A DNA stretch of 64,000 nt, taken from Flavobacterium zhairuonense. Lineage in GTDB: Bacteria > Bacteroidota > Bacteroidia > Flavobacteriales > Flavobacteriaceae. Location of the stretch: the NCBI RefSeq assembly GCF_004352915.1, contig NZ_SJSY01000076.1, forward strand, positions 1-64,000, given 5' to 3'. Shown here piece by piece: positions 7,654 through 16,810 of the stretch. The position numbers and the translations under genes were made by a program. Every line of letters begins with the position of its first letter. Positions within the stretch are counted from its first letter, which is position 1. The notes beneath the pieces were generated by a model. It had not been told where the DNA came from. It did no database searches and worked only from the letters and a program-made list of their open reading frames with translations.

Positions 7654-10053
7654 ATGATTACAAATACATCATTAGAACATAAAGGCAATTTATTTCCGTC
7701 AAAAATAGTTTCATATGAACATGAGGGAGATTCTATTTCTTTTTACACAGACAATAATGTAATTTTAAAAGTCACGATTCTTAGGGACAGTTTAATTCGT
7801 TTTCGTTTTACAACAAAAGGATATTTCAGCAATGATTTTTCGTATGCAATAGACAAAACACAACTTCACGGCTATAATTTTCTCCAAGTTGATGAAGACG
7901 AAAATTATTTTGAAATCAGAACCAGTAAAGTAGTCTGCAAAATTAAAAAAGCTGATGTTCGTTTGTCTATTTATGATTTGGAAAATTGCTTAATTCTTCA
8001 AGATGAACTAGGATTTCATTGGGAAGAAAGTTATGAGTATGGCGGAAATGTTGTAAAAATGAGCAAATCCTCAAAAGATGGAGAATGTTTTTACGGTCTT
8101 GGAGACAAAGCCACTCAAATGAATTTAAAAGGCAAAAGAGTAGAAAATTTTGCCACTGATCAATACGCTTATCATAAAGATCAGGAGCCGCTTTACAAAG
8201 TAGTTCCGTTTTATATCGGATTGCATAATCAAAAATCCTACGGAGTTTTCTTCGATAACACTTTCAGAACCTTTTTTGATTTTTGCCAGGAAAGAAGAAA
8301 TGTAACTAGTTTTTGGGCAGAAGGAGGTGAGATGAATTATTATTTCATTTACGGCCCGCAAATGCAGGATGTAGTTACAACCTATACAGATTTGACAGGA
8401 AAACCTGAATTGCCACCACTTTGGGTTTTAGGCTACCATCAATGTAAATGGAGTTATTATCCAGAAAGCAAAGTAAAAGAAATCACGTCAAAGTTTAGAG
8501 AACTTAAAATTCCGTGTGACGCCATTTATCTTGATATCGATTATATGGATGGTTTTCGATGTTTTACGTGGAATAAAGAATATTTTCCTGATCCAAAAAA
8601 GATGGTTGCCGAATTAGCCGAGGACGGTTTTAAAACAATTGTAATCATAGATCCGGGAATCAAAATTGATAAAAATTATTGGGTTTATAAAGAAGCTTTA
8701 GAAAAAGATTATTTCTGCAAAAGAGCCGATGGTCCATATATGAAAGGGAAAGTCTGGCCTGGAGAATGTAATTTTCCAGATTATACAAATCCCGTAGTAC
8801 GAGAATGGTGGGCTGGATTATTTAAAGAATTAATTTCAGAAATTGGCGTAAAAGGAGTTTGGAATGATATGAACGAACCGGCCGTTATGGAGGTTCCTAA
8901 TAAAACTTTCCCGATGGATGTTCGTCACGTTTATGACGGAAATCCCTGCAGTCATAGAAAAGCGCATAATATTTACGGAACCCAAATGGCAAGAGCCACT
9001 TATCACGGCGTAAAACGATTTGTTTATCCAAAGCGTCCATTTGTAATTACGAGATCTGCTTATTCTGGCGCTCAGCGTTATACATCATCATGGACGGGAG
9101 ATAACGTTGCAACTTGGGAACATTTGTGGATTGCAAATATTCAAGTTCAAAGAATGTCAATTTCAGGAATGGGATTTACGGGTTCTGATATTGGAGGTTT
9201 TGCGGAACAACCAACAGGTGAATTGTATGCGCGCTGGATTCAGTTAGGTGTTTTTCATCCATTCTGCAGAACACATTCTTCTGGAGATCATGGAAACCAA
9301 GAACCTTGGGCTTTTGATGAAGAAGTCATTAACATTACAAGAAAATTTGTGAGTCTTCGTTATCAGCTTCTACCATATTTATATACCATGTTTTGGCAAT
9401 ATATTGAAGAAGGTATTCCGATGTTGAAACCATTAGTTTATTATGATCAGGATGATACGCAAACGCATTATAGAAATGATGAATTCATCTTTGGAAATCA
9501 AATTTTGGTTTGCCCAATTCTTGAACCTAATGCTGTAGGTAGACGTATGTATATTCCTAGAGGCGAGTGGTATAACTTTTGGACAAGCGAGCTTTTTGTA
9601 GGAGGTAGAGAAATCTGGATTGATACTAAATTTGACGAAATTCCGGTTTTTGTGAAAGCAGGTGCAATTATTCCGAAATACCCTGTTCAACAATATGTTG
9701 GTGAGTTAGAGTTTGATGAATTGACTTTGGACGTTTATTATAAAAAAGGCAAAGAAAAATCAGAAGTCTATGAAGATGCGCAAGATGGTTATGATTATAA
9801 AAAAGGACGCTATAGCTTTTTGTCTTTGAGGACTATTGGAAAAGAAAAAGAATTGATTATTCAGCTTCATAAAGAAGGGAAATATGACACGCCTTATTCT
9901 AAATATAAAATCAATTTAATTGGACTTCCATTTAAAGTTACGGAGATTGAAATCGACAATGAAAAAATCGAATTTGATAAAATTGGTTTTGAGCAAAATA
10001 ATTTCTTGATTGTTGATAAAGAATTCAATGAACTCCATATTGTTGGCGAATAA
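7654..10053 (+). CDS. Glycoside hydrolase family 31 alpha-glucosidase
   Basis: A 799-aa GH31 enzyme, probably releasing glucose from non-reducing ends of alpha-glucans or maltooligosaccharides. It has an N-terminal beta-sandwich, then the (beta/alpha)8 barrel with IYLDIDYMDGFRCFTW, the nucleophile aspartate in WNDMNEP (about residue 405) and the acid/base aspartate in WTGDN (about 483), then the usual C-terminal sandwich domains. No signal peptide is visible, so I infer a cytoplasmic enzyme working on glycogen-derived or imported glucans, in keeping with its place after glgB. Substrate specificity within GH31 cannot be read from the sequence. Confidence 0.9.
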   Translation: MITNTSLEHKGNLFPSKIVSYEHEGDSISFYTDNNVILKVTILRDSLIRFRFTTKGYFSNDFSYAIDKTQLHGYNFLQVDEDENYFEIRTSKVVCKIKKADVRLSIYDLENCLILQDELGFHWEESYEYGGNVVKMSKSSKDGECFYGLGDKATQMNLKGKRVENFATDQYAYHKDQEPLYKVVPFYIGLHNQKSYGVFFDNTFRTFFDFCQERRNVTSFWAEGGEMNYYFIYGPQMQDVVTTYTDLTGKPELPPLWVLGYHQCKWSYYPESKVKEITSKFRELKIPCDAIYLDIDYMDGFRCFTWNKEYFPDPKKMVAELAEDGFKTIVIIDPGIKIDKNYWVYKEALEKDYFCKRADGPYMKGKVWPGECNFPDYTNPVVREWWAGLFKELISEIGVKGVWNDMNEPAVMEVPNKTFPMDVRHVYDGNPCSHRKAHNIYGTQMARATYHGVKRFVYPKRPFVITRSAYSGAQRYTSSWTGDNVATWEHLWIANIQVQRMSISGMGFTGSDIGGFAEQPTGELYARWIQLGVFHPFCRTHSSGDHGNQEPWAFDEEVINITRKFVSLRYQLLPYLYTMFWQYIEEGIPMLKPLVYYDQDDTQTHYRNDEFIFGNQILVCPILEPNAVGRRMYIPRGEWYNFWTSELFVGGREIWIDTKFDEIPVFVKAGAIIPKYPVQQYVGELEFDELTLDVYYKKGKEKSEVYEDAQDGYDYKKGRYSFLSLRTIGKEKELIIQLHKEGKYDTPYSKYKINLIGLPFKVTEIEIDNEKIEFDKIGFEQNNFLIVDKEFNELHIVGE

Positions 10054-10109
10054 GTAAATTCTGGTAAATTTTTAAAGAATTCTATAATAATTTTGACTTT
10101 AATTAGTTG

Positions 10110-10117
10110 TATTTTTG
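10110..10117 (+). promoter_or_regulatory. Promoter -7 element (TATTTTTG) of the M48 gene
   Basis: TATTTTTG lies 23 bases before the M48 start codon. A TTG at 10093-10095 is only 14 bases upstream, shorter than the usual 17-23. Confidence 0.45.
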
Positions 10118-10140
10118 TGTGTGTTTAAATTTTTAAAATC

Positions 10141-10953
10141 ATGAAAAAACATCTATTTGCGGGAGTTTTTACAGCTGTTTTGGTTTACAGTTGTGCAACA
10201 AATCCAATAACAGGGAAACAAAACTTGAATTTTGTTTCCAATAGTGAATTATTTCCATCTTCATTTCAACAGTACAATCAGTTTTTGACTGAAAATAAAG
10301 TAATTACTGGAACTTCGGATGCAAAACTGGTAGAGACAGTAGGTTATAAGATTAAATTGGCGGCAGAGAAATACTTGAATTATTTAGGACAAACACAATA
10401 TTTAAAAGATTATCGCTGGGAATATAAATTAGTCGATAATAAAGAAGTAAATGCATGGTGTTTGCCTGGAGGAAAAATTGTTGTTTATTCTGGTATTTTG
10501 CCTGTAACGCAAAATGAATCTGGCTTGGCAACTGTAATGGGGCATGAAGTTTCGCACGCATTAGCTAATCACGGTGCGCAAAGAATGTCGGCGGCGCAAT
10601 TGCAGCAAATTGGTGGTGCTGCATTAGGAGCAGCGACAAGCGGAAAGTCTGAAGCAACACAACAAATTTTTGCGCAAGCATACGGAATTGGATCAGAAGT
10701 AGGAGTAATGCTTCCATTCAGTAGAAGCAATGAAAGTGAAGCTGACAAAATTGGTTTGACTTTAATGGCGATTGCTGGTTATAATCCAGATGATGCTGTG
10801 GCATTTTGGAGCAGAATGGCGGCAAAATCTGGCGCATCAGGAACTCCTGAATTTATGAGCACGCACCCTTCAGATGCAACAAGGATTGCTAATATAAAAG
10901 CATTGGTTCCTGAAGCTAAAGCAATAGCGTTAAAAGTAGGAACTATAAAATAA
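10141..10953 (+). CDS. M48 family metallopeptidase, lipoprotein
   Basis: A 270-aa periplasm-facing zinc peptidase of the Oma1/BepA-like M48 group. The lipobox ends at VYSC (cysteine about residue 18), followed by the family hallmark TNPITGKQNL. The zinc site is HEVSH at 135-139, with the third ligand in ESEAD (198-202). BepA-type proteases act in outer-membrane protein quality control; that role is inferred from family only. It stands alone, with its own -7 element and a strong hairpin terminator directly after it. Confidence 0.9.
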   Translation: MKKHLFAGVFTAVLVYSCATNPITGKQNLNFVSNSELFPSSFQQYNQFLTENKVITGTSDAKLVETVGYKIKLAAEKYLNYLGQTQYLKDYRWEYKLVDNKEVNAWCLPGGKIVVYSGILPVTQNESGLATVMGHEVSHALANHGAQRMSAAQLQQIGGAALGAATSGKSEATQQIFAQAYGIGSEVGVMLPFSRSNESEADKIGLTLMAIAGYNPDDAVAFWSRMAAKSGASGTPEFMSTHPSDATRIANIKALVPEAKAIALKVGTIK

Positions 10954-10981
10954 TTTTTGCATTTGAAACTAAATGATATTT

Positions 10982-11012
10982 AAAGCTATTCGAAAACGAA
11001 TAGCTTTTTTTT
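10982..11012 (+). terminator. Rho-independent terminator after the M48 gene
   Basis: An 11-bp perfect stem (AAAGCTATTCG, 4-base loop) followed by eight T. Confidence 0.9.
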
Positions 11013-11107
11013 GCGCTTTATGATTTAATAATATACCAATTGAATAATTTGTATTTGATTATCATAAAAATTAGATAAATTCGTAGCGCATTAACAAAAC
11101 CATTTCT

Positions 11108-12412
11108 ATGAAAAACCTACCAAAAGGAGATAAGAAATTATTAAATGCCTGGGCATTTTATGATTGGGCCAATTCAGTTTATACACTAACTATTGCTTCG
11201 GCAGTGTTTCCAATATTTTACGAAGCATTATTTACGGATCGCGGTCATTATATCGATGTTTTCGGGATGCGACTCAAAAATTCTGCATTAATTAGTTTTA
11301 CTACAGCAGCAGCGTTTTTAGTTGTTTCGTTTATTTCACCTTTATTATCCGGAATTGCTGATTATGTTGGAAACAAAAAAGCATTCATGAAGTTTTTCTG
11401 TTATTTGGGAGCTTTATCATGCATGGGATTGTATTGGTTTGAACTAGGAAATATTTATATCGGATTGGCATTTTATTTCTTGGGATTGATAGGGTATTGG
11501 GGAAGTTTGGTTTTTTATAATTCTTATTTGCCAGATATTGCTTTTGAAGAGCAACAGGATAAAATTAGTGCGAAAGGCTATTCTTTGGGATATATTGGTA
11601 GTGTGATTTTATTGCTGATTAATCTAGGAATGATCATGTTTCCAGATACTTTCAGTATTTCAGCAATGGAGGCAATGCGTTATTCTTTTGTAATGGTGGG
11701 TGTTTGGTGGATTCTTTTTAGCCAGTATACCTATTATTATTTACCAAAAGGAAGCAAAGAAAATGGTCAAAAACTGACTAGAAGTGTTGTTTTCAACGGC
11801 TTTAAAGAACTAAAAAAGGTTTGGGGTTTATTGAATGACAATATCCCTTTACGAAGATATTTAGGCGGATTTTTTGTTTCAAGTATGGCAGTGCAAACCG
11901 TAATGCTTGTAGCAACTTATTTTGGTGCGCAAGAAATTAAGTGGTCTTCGCCAGAAGAAAGTCAACAAGGATTAATTATTTGCATTTTATTAATTCAGCT
12001 AGTAGCTGTTGTTGGAGCTGTTTTAACTTCAAGAGCTTCGGCAAAATATGGAAATGTGCCAACTTTGATTTTTATCAACGCAATTTGGGCTGTATTTTGT
12101 GCTTTGGCATATTTCATAACATTACCAATACATTTTTACGTTATGGCAACTGTTGCGGGATTTGTAATGGGAGGAATTCAGGCATTATCACGTTCTACAT
12201 ATTCAAAATTATTACCAGAAACTGAGGATACAGCTTCGTTTTTTAGTTTTTATGATGTTGCTGAGAAAATCGGAATTGTAATAGGAATGTGCATTTATGG
12301 AATAATTGACCAGCAAACAGGAAGTCCGCGTAAAGCAATTGTTGTTCTCGCAATTTTCTTCGTTACATCAATTTTTCTATTAAGAAGAGTTCATAAAAAA
12401 GAGGCACTTTAA
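11108..12412 (+). CDS. MFS transporter, UMF1/Atg22-like
   Basis: A 434-aa integral membrane protein with about 12 hydrophobic segments. The opening NAWAFYDWANSVYTLTI is characteristic of the Atg22/UMF1 branch of the major facilitator superfamily. Yeast Atg22 exports amino acids from the vacuole; the bacterial substrates are unknown. The stop codon lies inside the loop of a strong terminator hairpin. Likely monocistronic. Confidence 0.85.
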   Translation: MKNLPKGDKKLLNAWAFYDWANSVYTLTIASAVFPIFYEALFTDRGHYIDVFGMRLKNSALISFTTAAAFLVVSFISPLLSGIADYVGNKKAFMKFFCYLGALSCMGLYWFELGNIYIGLAFYFLGLIGYWGSLVFYNSYLPDIAFEEQQDKISAKGYSLGYIGSVILLLINLGMIMFPDTFSISAMEAMRYSFVMVGVWWILFSQYTYYYLPKGSKENGQKLTRSVVFNGFKELKKVWGLLNDNIPLRRYLGGFFVSSMAVQTVMLVATYFGAQEIKWSSPEESQQGLIICILLIQLVAVVGAVLTSRASAKYGNVPTLIFINAIWAVFCALAYFITLPIHFYVMATVAGFVMGGIQALSRSTYSKLLPETEDTASFFSFYDVAEKIGIVIGMCIYGIIDQQTGSPRKAIVVLAIFFVTSIFLLRRVHKKEAL

Positions 12413-12425
12413 GTGCCTCTTTTTA
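12397..12425 (+). terminator. Terminator overlapping the MFS stop codon
   Basis: Arms AAAAGAGGCACTT and AAGTGCCTCTTTT pair perfectly around a single base; the TAA stop codon is within the hairpin. Confidence 0.9.
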
Positions 12426-12447
12426 TTTAATAAAGTATGAAGAAAAT

Positions 12448-12525
12448 AAAACTCAATAATAAAAGACGAATGATTGTTCGATTTTTGATTTGATGATTTT
12501 TAAAAATCTTTTATTATTGAGTTTT
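12448..12525. terminator. Bidirectional long-stem terminator
   Basis: Arms 12448-12466 and 12507-12525 are a 19-bp perfect inverted repeat separated by 40 bases, ending in T runs on both strands. It sits between two convergent genes and serves chiefly the minus-strand operon ending at 12533. Confidence 0.75.
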
Positions 12526-12532
12526 TTTTAAT

Positions 12533-13255
12533 TTATGCTTTTGAAATACTTCCTGAACCTGAAACTTTTACATCACGTTTTTCAGGATTTCCAGTATATT
12601 TAATGTCTCCTGAACCAGAAACTCTTGCAGTTAAGCTTTCATTGCAATTGATTTTTACATCTCCTGAGCCTGAAACCATAACATTAGCGTTTTTAGATTT
12701 CAAATTAGCAGCTTCGATATCACCTGAACCAGAAAGTTTAATAACTAAGTCATCTGAATTTCCTTTTAATTTAATGTCTCCTGAACCACTCAAACTGAAA
12801 TCAAATGAGTTTGCTGCAATATCTAAATCAATATCTCCTGAACCGGATAATTTTGCTGAAAATTTATCATTTTTAATCGGTGATTTTGTAACAACATCTC
12901 CCGATCCAGAAAGATTAAGCTCAGATATTTTTTCGAATGGAACTGTAATCTCAACTTTTTTTCCTGTACTCGGACGAATATTGGTTCCTTTTTTTGTATA
13001 AATTTTTAAAGCATTATTTTCGACTTCAACAATAATTGCGGCTAAAATATTTTCTTCTCCTTTGATTGTAATTTTTCCTTCTTTTCCTGCTACTAAATCA
13101 ACATCATAAAAACCTGATATTTTGATTGCATCATATTCTGAAGTTGTTCTTGTCTGAGTTACTACATTTCCGTTTCCGTTAATTTTTTCTTGTGCATTAG
13201 CTGTAAGGCCAATTAAAAGTGCACTGCAAACTACTGATTGAATAATTTTTTTCAT
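12533..13255 (-). CDS. Head-GIN-domain (DUF2807) exported repeat protein
   Basis: A 240-aa protein with a signal peptide (about 1-21, ending TANAQ). The mature part is a DUF2807/GIN-type beta-solenoid: VSGSGD or LSGSGD recurs about every 16-22 residues, seven times from about residue 113 to the end. Such domains are thought to be auto-adhesin-like surface or periplasmic proteins; no function is proven. It is the last gene of an operon behind an ECF sigma factor, a membrane anti-sigma candidate and a related solenoid protein, which suggests it is an output of, or ligand for, that sensing circuit. Confidence 0.8.
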   Translation of the reverse strand: MKKIIQSVVCSALLIGLTANAQEKINGNGNVVTQTRTTSEYDAIKISGFYDVDLVAGKEGKITIKGEENILAAIIVEVENNALKIYTKKGTNIRPSTGKKVEITVPFEKISELNLSGSGDVVTKSPIKNDKFSAKLSGSGDIDLDIAANSFDFSLSGSGDIKLKGNSDDLVIKLSGSGDIEAANLKSKNANVMVSGSGDVKINCNESLTARVSGSGDIKYTGNPEKRDVKVSGSGSISKA

Positions 13256-13274
13256 GGTTTTCGATTGTTTAAAA

Positions 13275-14336
13275 TTATTGTTTTTTGATTAATGATACGT
13301 TTCCGTAAGTTGAATTAATTATTACCTTATTCTGACCTTTCTTTTTATGAAAACCACTAATGTTTTTTGAGCTGTTCTTGGTTTCATTGACATTGATTTC
13401 TAAATCATCACCATTTTTAATATTTGCATATTTGGTGTTAATATCAAAATCAAATGCATAATTGTAATTGTAGCCTAAAGTAATGTCTGTGTAACCTGAA
13501 TTGATGTTGACATTGTTTGCCTTTTCTGTCAGTGAGCCAATATTGACTTTGCTGTAATTTGTATTGATGCTTAAATTGCTTGATACTTCAGCAACCGAAA
13601 CTGTGAGGTAGTTTCCAGAACCTGAAAAAGAGTTTACTTTTTGAAATTTCAGATTTCCGTAATTACAATCGTATTTAATGTTTTGAGCATCAGAAACTAC
13701 TAAATCTGTATAATTTGCATCAAAATTGATATTGCCTGAATCATTGATTTTCAAACCTGAATAACGAGCTTCTACCGTACCATTTTTGATATAATCTATA
13801 GATGAATTTTGACAATATTCGATATTTAGTCTGTTTGTTGCATTGTTCAATTTCCCAAGAGTAACTTTTCCGTATTTACAGCTAATGTCAGTTGCGCCTT
13901 CAATTGTCATTGTTGTAATATTTCCGTATTTGTTCATCAATTTTACGGTTCCGTTTTTCGGAATTTTGATTACATAATTGATCTCAAAACTATTACTGCT
14001 TCCTCTTCCTTTGTTGGTAGAATTTCCGATTTTAGTAACCGCTGTAACCATTGATTTCAAAGCTGTAATATCAACATCAATTGTGTTCAGTTTTTCATTT
14101 ACCCAATTTTCATTTCCGCCAGTAACTTTGATCGTAATATCAAGATCAACTTTGTCTTCATCCCAAGTAGATACAGAGATGTTTCCATATTTATTGTCAA
14201 TATCAATTCCTGCATTAGAGTTTACTATATAGGTTTTTTTGATATTTTTTTGTTTCGAAATATTCGTGTCATCATTTGAAAACCCCAAAAAAGGCATCAA
14301 GATGAACAGAATTAGTATTTTATAATGTTTTTTCAT
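13275..14336 (-). CDS. Exported DUF4097-like beta-solenoid protein
   Basis: A 353-aa protein with a signal peptide (about 1-20, ending GFSNDD). Repeating KYGNI, KYGKV and TYGNV motifs (for example NKYGNISVSTWDEDKVDL near 46) give the DUF4097/DUF2807-like solenoid pattern. Its start overlaps the preceding anti-sigma gene by 17 bases and the GIN-domain gene follows 19 bases later, so the operon order is fixed. No catalytic motif is visible; I infer an envelope structural or signal-presenting role. Confidence 0.7.
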   Translation of the reverse strand: MKKHYKILILFILMPFLGFSNDDTNISKQKNIKKTYIVNSNAGIDIDNKYGNISVSTWDEDKVDLDITIKVTGGNENWVNEKLNTIDVDITALKSMVTAVTKIGNSTNKGRGSSNSFEINYVIKIPKNGTVKLMNKYGNITTMTIEGATDISCKYGKVTLGKLNNATNRLNIEYCQNSSIDYIKNGTVEARYSGLKINDSGNINFDANYTDLVVSDAQNIKYDCNYGNLKFQKVNSFSGSGNYLTVSVAEVSSNLSINTNYSKVNIGSLTEKANNVNINSGYTDITLGYNYNYAFDFDINTKYANIKNGDDLEINVNETKNSSKNISGFHKKKGQNKVIINSTYGNVSLIKKQ

Positions 14337-14862
14337 GGCTTGTGTTTTTTAAATTTTCGTTTTCTTCAATTCTTTTCAAAACCGTCTGCAGAAATGAAAT
14401 TCTAGTTTGCAGATTGCTTATCATGGCATAAATGATTTGTTTGTTTTCGCCGTTTTTTTGCAATTCATTAATGATTTTTTGATAATCGGCATCAAAAACT
14501 TTCATTTGTTTTAATGCATCATTGATGATTTGCTCATTTTCGGGCGAGCTTTTTTCTTTGAGTTTAACCAGTTCGTTATCAATCAGAATGTTGAAAATAG
14601 AGTCGGTACGCTGTGTTTCTTTAGATGCAAATTTGAATTCCTTTGGTTTTTCATTTTTATAAAAAACAGTTATTCCAAGCATTAAAACTATAGTCGCCGC
14701 AATTGCTGTGGCAAACCAATAATTTCTCTTTTTAGGTTGTTTTTGGTTTAATTTATTCAAGAAAATATCCTGATGATCTGGATTTAATTCTTGAACATCC
14801 CATTGGTCTTCAAACTTGTTGAATAATTGATCTAAATTGTCGTTGTTCTTTTCCATTTTCAT
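14320..14862 (-). CDS. Single-pass membrane protein, probable anti-sigma factor
   Basis: A 180-aa protein with a charged cytoplasmic N-terminus (about 1-47), one membrane segment (about 48-66, FATAIAATIVLMLGITVFY) and a helical periplasmic tail ending in a coiled-coil-like region. That is the topology of anti-sigma factors, and its ATG overlaps the stop codon of the ECF sigma gene (ATGA), implying coupled translation and a 1:1 partner. I see no zinc-binding HxxxCxxC (ZAS) motif, so it is not a canonical one; function is inferred from position and topology. Confidence 0.65.
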   Translation of the reverse strand: MKMEKNNDNLDQLFNKFEDQWDVQELNPDHQDIFLNKLNQKQPKKRNYWFATAIAATIVLMLGITVFYKNEKPKEFKFASKETQRTDSIFNILIDNELVKLKEKSSPENEQIINDALKQMKVFDADYQKIINELQKNGENKQIIYAMISNLQTRISFLQTVLKRIEENENLKNTSHEKTL

Positions 14863-15413
14863 ATCTCCTCTAATTTTTTTCGCAAACTTTCCTTTGCTCT
14901 GCTTAATGTAGTTCGGCAGTTTTGATAACTAATATTCAAAATTTCGCTTATTTCTTCTTGATCGTAACCTTCAATGTAAAAAAGTGTCAGTACCATTCGG
15001 TAATTGTCTTTCAGACTTAAAATAGTGTCTAAAACTTGTTTTACTTTTAAAGTGTTAAAATCAATGGTTTCAGAATAAAAGTCATCGCTATCTTCAATTT
15101 TATAAAGCGTCTTGCTTAGATCATCGATCTGAAAAGCATTATTCTTTTTGTAAAAATCAATACTATAATTGATCACAATTTTCTTCAGCCACGCGCCAAA
15201 AGCAACTTCTTGTTTGTAGTCGTTTATTTTTGTAAATGCTTTCAAAAAACCTTCTTGCATGACGTCTTGTGCAAAATGTTCGTCTTTTACAATACGATAA
15301 GCCACGTTGTACATAGCTTTGCTGTATCGGTTGTAAATTTCAAATTGGGCTTTTTGATTATTCTCTTTACAAAGCGCGATTAATTCTTCGATATTTTGGT
15401 TGGTTATACTCAA
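14859..15413 (-). CDS. ECF-type RNA polymerase sigma factor
   Basis: A 184-aa sigma-70 family protein with region 2 (YNVAYRIVKDEHFAQDVMQEGFLKAF, in parts, about 35-60) and region 4 (YRMVLTLFYIEGYDQEEIS plus a helix-turn-helix NISYQNCRTTLSRAKESLRK at the end). No regions 1 or 3, so it is an extracytoplasmic-function sigma. It heads an operon with a membrane partner and two exported beta-solenoid proteins. Regulated genes cannot be named from this window; autoregulation is common in the class. Confidence 0.9.
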   Translation of the reverse strand: MSITNQNIEELIALCKENNQKAQFEIYNRYSKAMYNVAYRIVKDEHFAQDVMQEGFLKAFTKINDYKQEVAFGAWLKKIVINYSIDFYKKNNAFQIDDLSKTLYKIEDSDDFYSETIDFNTLKVKQVLDTILSLKDNYRMVLTLFYIEGYDQEEISEILNISYQNCRTTLSRAKESLRKKLEEI

Positions 15414-15538
15414 GTAATGATTGCTAGTTTTTTATAATGACTTGACTTTTTTTTATTTGTTACAGTTTCTATAAAATTAATTTTATTTTTTTTGAAATAA
15501 TTAGATTGTGTAAGATTTTTATTTCTTTGGATAAAATC

Positions 15539-15546
15539 TATATTTG
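15539..15546 (+). promoter_or_regulatory. Promoter -7 element (TATATTTG)
   Basis: TATATTTG fits TAnnTTTG, 20 bases before the DUF6252 lipoprotein start. It lies in the divergent region shared with the ECF sigma operon. Confidence 0.5.
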
Positions 15547-15565
15547 TACGTAAAATAAATACCAC

Positions 15566-16567
15566 ATGAAAAAAAATATTTTATTTCTCTTGCTTTTTGC
15601 AATATGCAGTCTTTTAGGTTTTTGTAGTCCATTTGATGATGGACGCGATATCGAAGGTTCTCAGAATAATGGAAGCGGAAATGGAAATGGAAGCGGAACT
15701 GTCGAAGAAAAGGCTGTTTTTAAGGCTAAAATTGGCGGAGAAGAATTTGTTGCAAATACTACAACTGCAGTTGTAACAGATGACTATGTATTAATCGCTG
15801 GTACTAGATCTTCAAAAGGAGATTTAATTCAGATCATTTTGCCAAGCAATAAAGTAGGAACATATACATGGGCAAACAGCAAAGAAAGCGCAGATCGTTT
15901 TGTTTTGGCTTACGCCGAAGAAGCTGGAGGGTATGGATTTATTAGTGCTTCAAACGAAGATGCGGCATTTTTGGAAATAAAAAATTATACAGATACTGCA
16001 ATCATTAAAATTACTGGGGTAGATAAAACGAAAAAAACAATTTCAGGAACTTTTCAATTCACAGGATTTAGAGAAACAGATAATGGCTCAACTGAAACTA
16101 AAGTAATTACAAATGGTACTTTTACAAATGTGCCTTATACTGAAGATATTCCTGCAGATGATTCAGATCAAATTTTGAAAGCAAAAGTAAATGGAGTTGA
16201 TTTTATTAATGACAAAGTTGATGTAACTGTTGTAAGCGCAACTGGAAGTAATCCATATTATAGTATAGTCGGAAAAAAGAATGATGGCAGTGTAAGTGTT
16301 GGTTTGAGTATTAATAAATCATATAATGCTGGAATTTATCAGGTTTCAACTAATTCATCGAATACAGGTGGCGCTCTTGAAAACGTTATTGCAGGTACTT
16401 TCAGAATAAATGATTACATATATACATCTAAATCTGGGTCAATCACAATTGTTTCAAAAACAGCAACAAAACTAGTTGGGACTTTTGATTTGGTCGTTCA
16501 GAATTTTAGTATAAATGATGAAAAGACAATTTCAGGATCTTTTGATATAGATATAGAAGGTCTATAA
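15566..16567 (+). CDS. Lipoprotein with two DUF6252-like domains
   Basis: A 333-aa protein with a lipoprotein signal (cysteine near residue 20 in LLGFCSPF) and a glycine/asparagine linker (about 31-46). Two similar beta-rich halves follow: AVFKAKIGGEEFVA with ISGTFQFTGF, and QILKAKVNGVDFIN with ISGSFDIDI. Each ends in the ISG(T/S)F strand typical of DUF6252-type Bacteroidota lipoproteins, so this looks like an internal duplication. Function unknown. It is transcribed away from the ECF sigma operon and could be a target of it; a terminator follows. Confidence 0.65.
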   Translation: MKKNILFLLLFAICSLLGFCSPFDDGRDIEGSQNNGSGNGNGSGTVEEKAVFKAKIGGEEFVANTTTAVVTDDYVLIAGTRSSKGDLIQIILPSNKVGTYTWANSKESADRFVLAYAEEAGGYGFISASNEDAAFLEIKNYTDTAIIKITGVDKTKKTISGTFQFTGFRETDNGSTETKVITNGTFTNVPYTEDIPADDSDQILKAKVNGVDFINDKVDVTVVSATGSNPYYSIVGKKNDGSVSVGLSINKSYNAGIYQVSTNSSNTGGALENVIAGTFRINDYIYTSKSGSITIVSKTATKLVGTFDLVVQNFSINDEKTISGSFDIDIEGL

Positions 16568-16586
16568 TAATTTATAAGACTCGCTT

Positions 16587-16613
16587 AAAATCCGCCTTGT
16601 GCGGATTTTTTTT
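16587..16613 (+). terminator. Rho-independent terminator
   Basis: Arms AAAATCCGC and GCGGATTTT with loop CTTGT and a T run, 20 bases after the DUF6252 lipoprotein. The rest of the gap to lon shows no other feature I recognise. Confidence 0.9.
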
Positions 16614-16810
16614 GGTAATACAATTTGATTTTATTAGTTTGGCTGATTAAATAGATGCAGTACATTCCATTATTGGCATAGTGATTGTCTATTTTATAGG
16701 TGTATCTTGTAAATTAAGTTTTAGCTTGTTTTTATTAGGAAATAATAAATTTCGAGCTTTATTTGCAAGTTGTATTAATCATTTAATGACAAAACGACTT
16801 ATATATTATT

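Noticed and set aside
12560..12920. Repeated TCTCCTGAACC units suggesting a CRISPR or tandem repeat
   Set aside because: They are codons of the SGSGD protein repeats, not spacer-separated direct repeats.
12603..13001. Plus-strand open frame of 132 codons
   Set aside because: It is the antisense shadow of the SGSGD repeats in the DUF2807 gene and shows periodic PEPE residues only for that reason.
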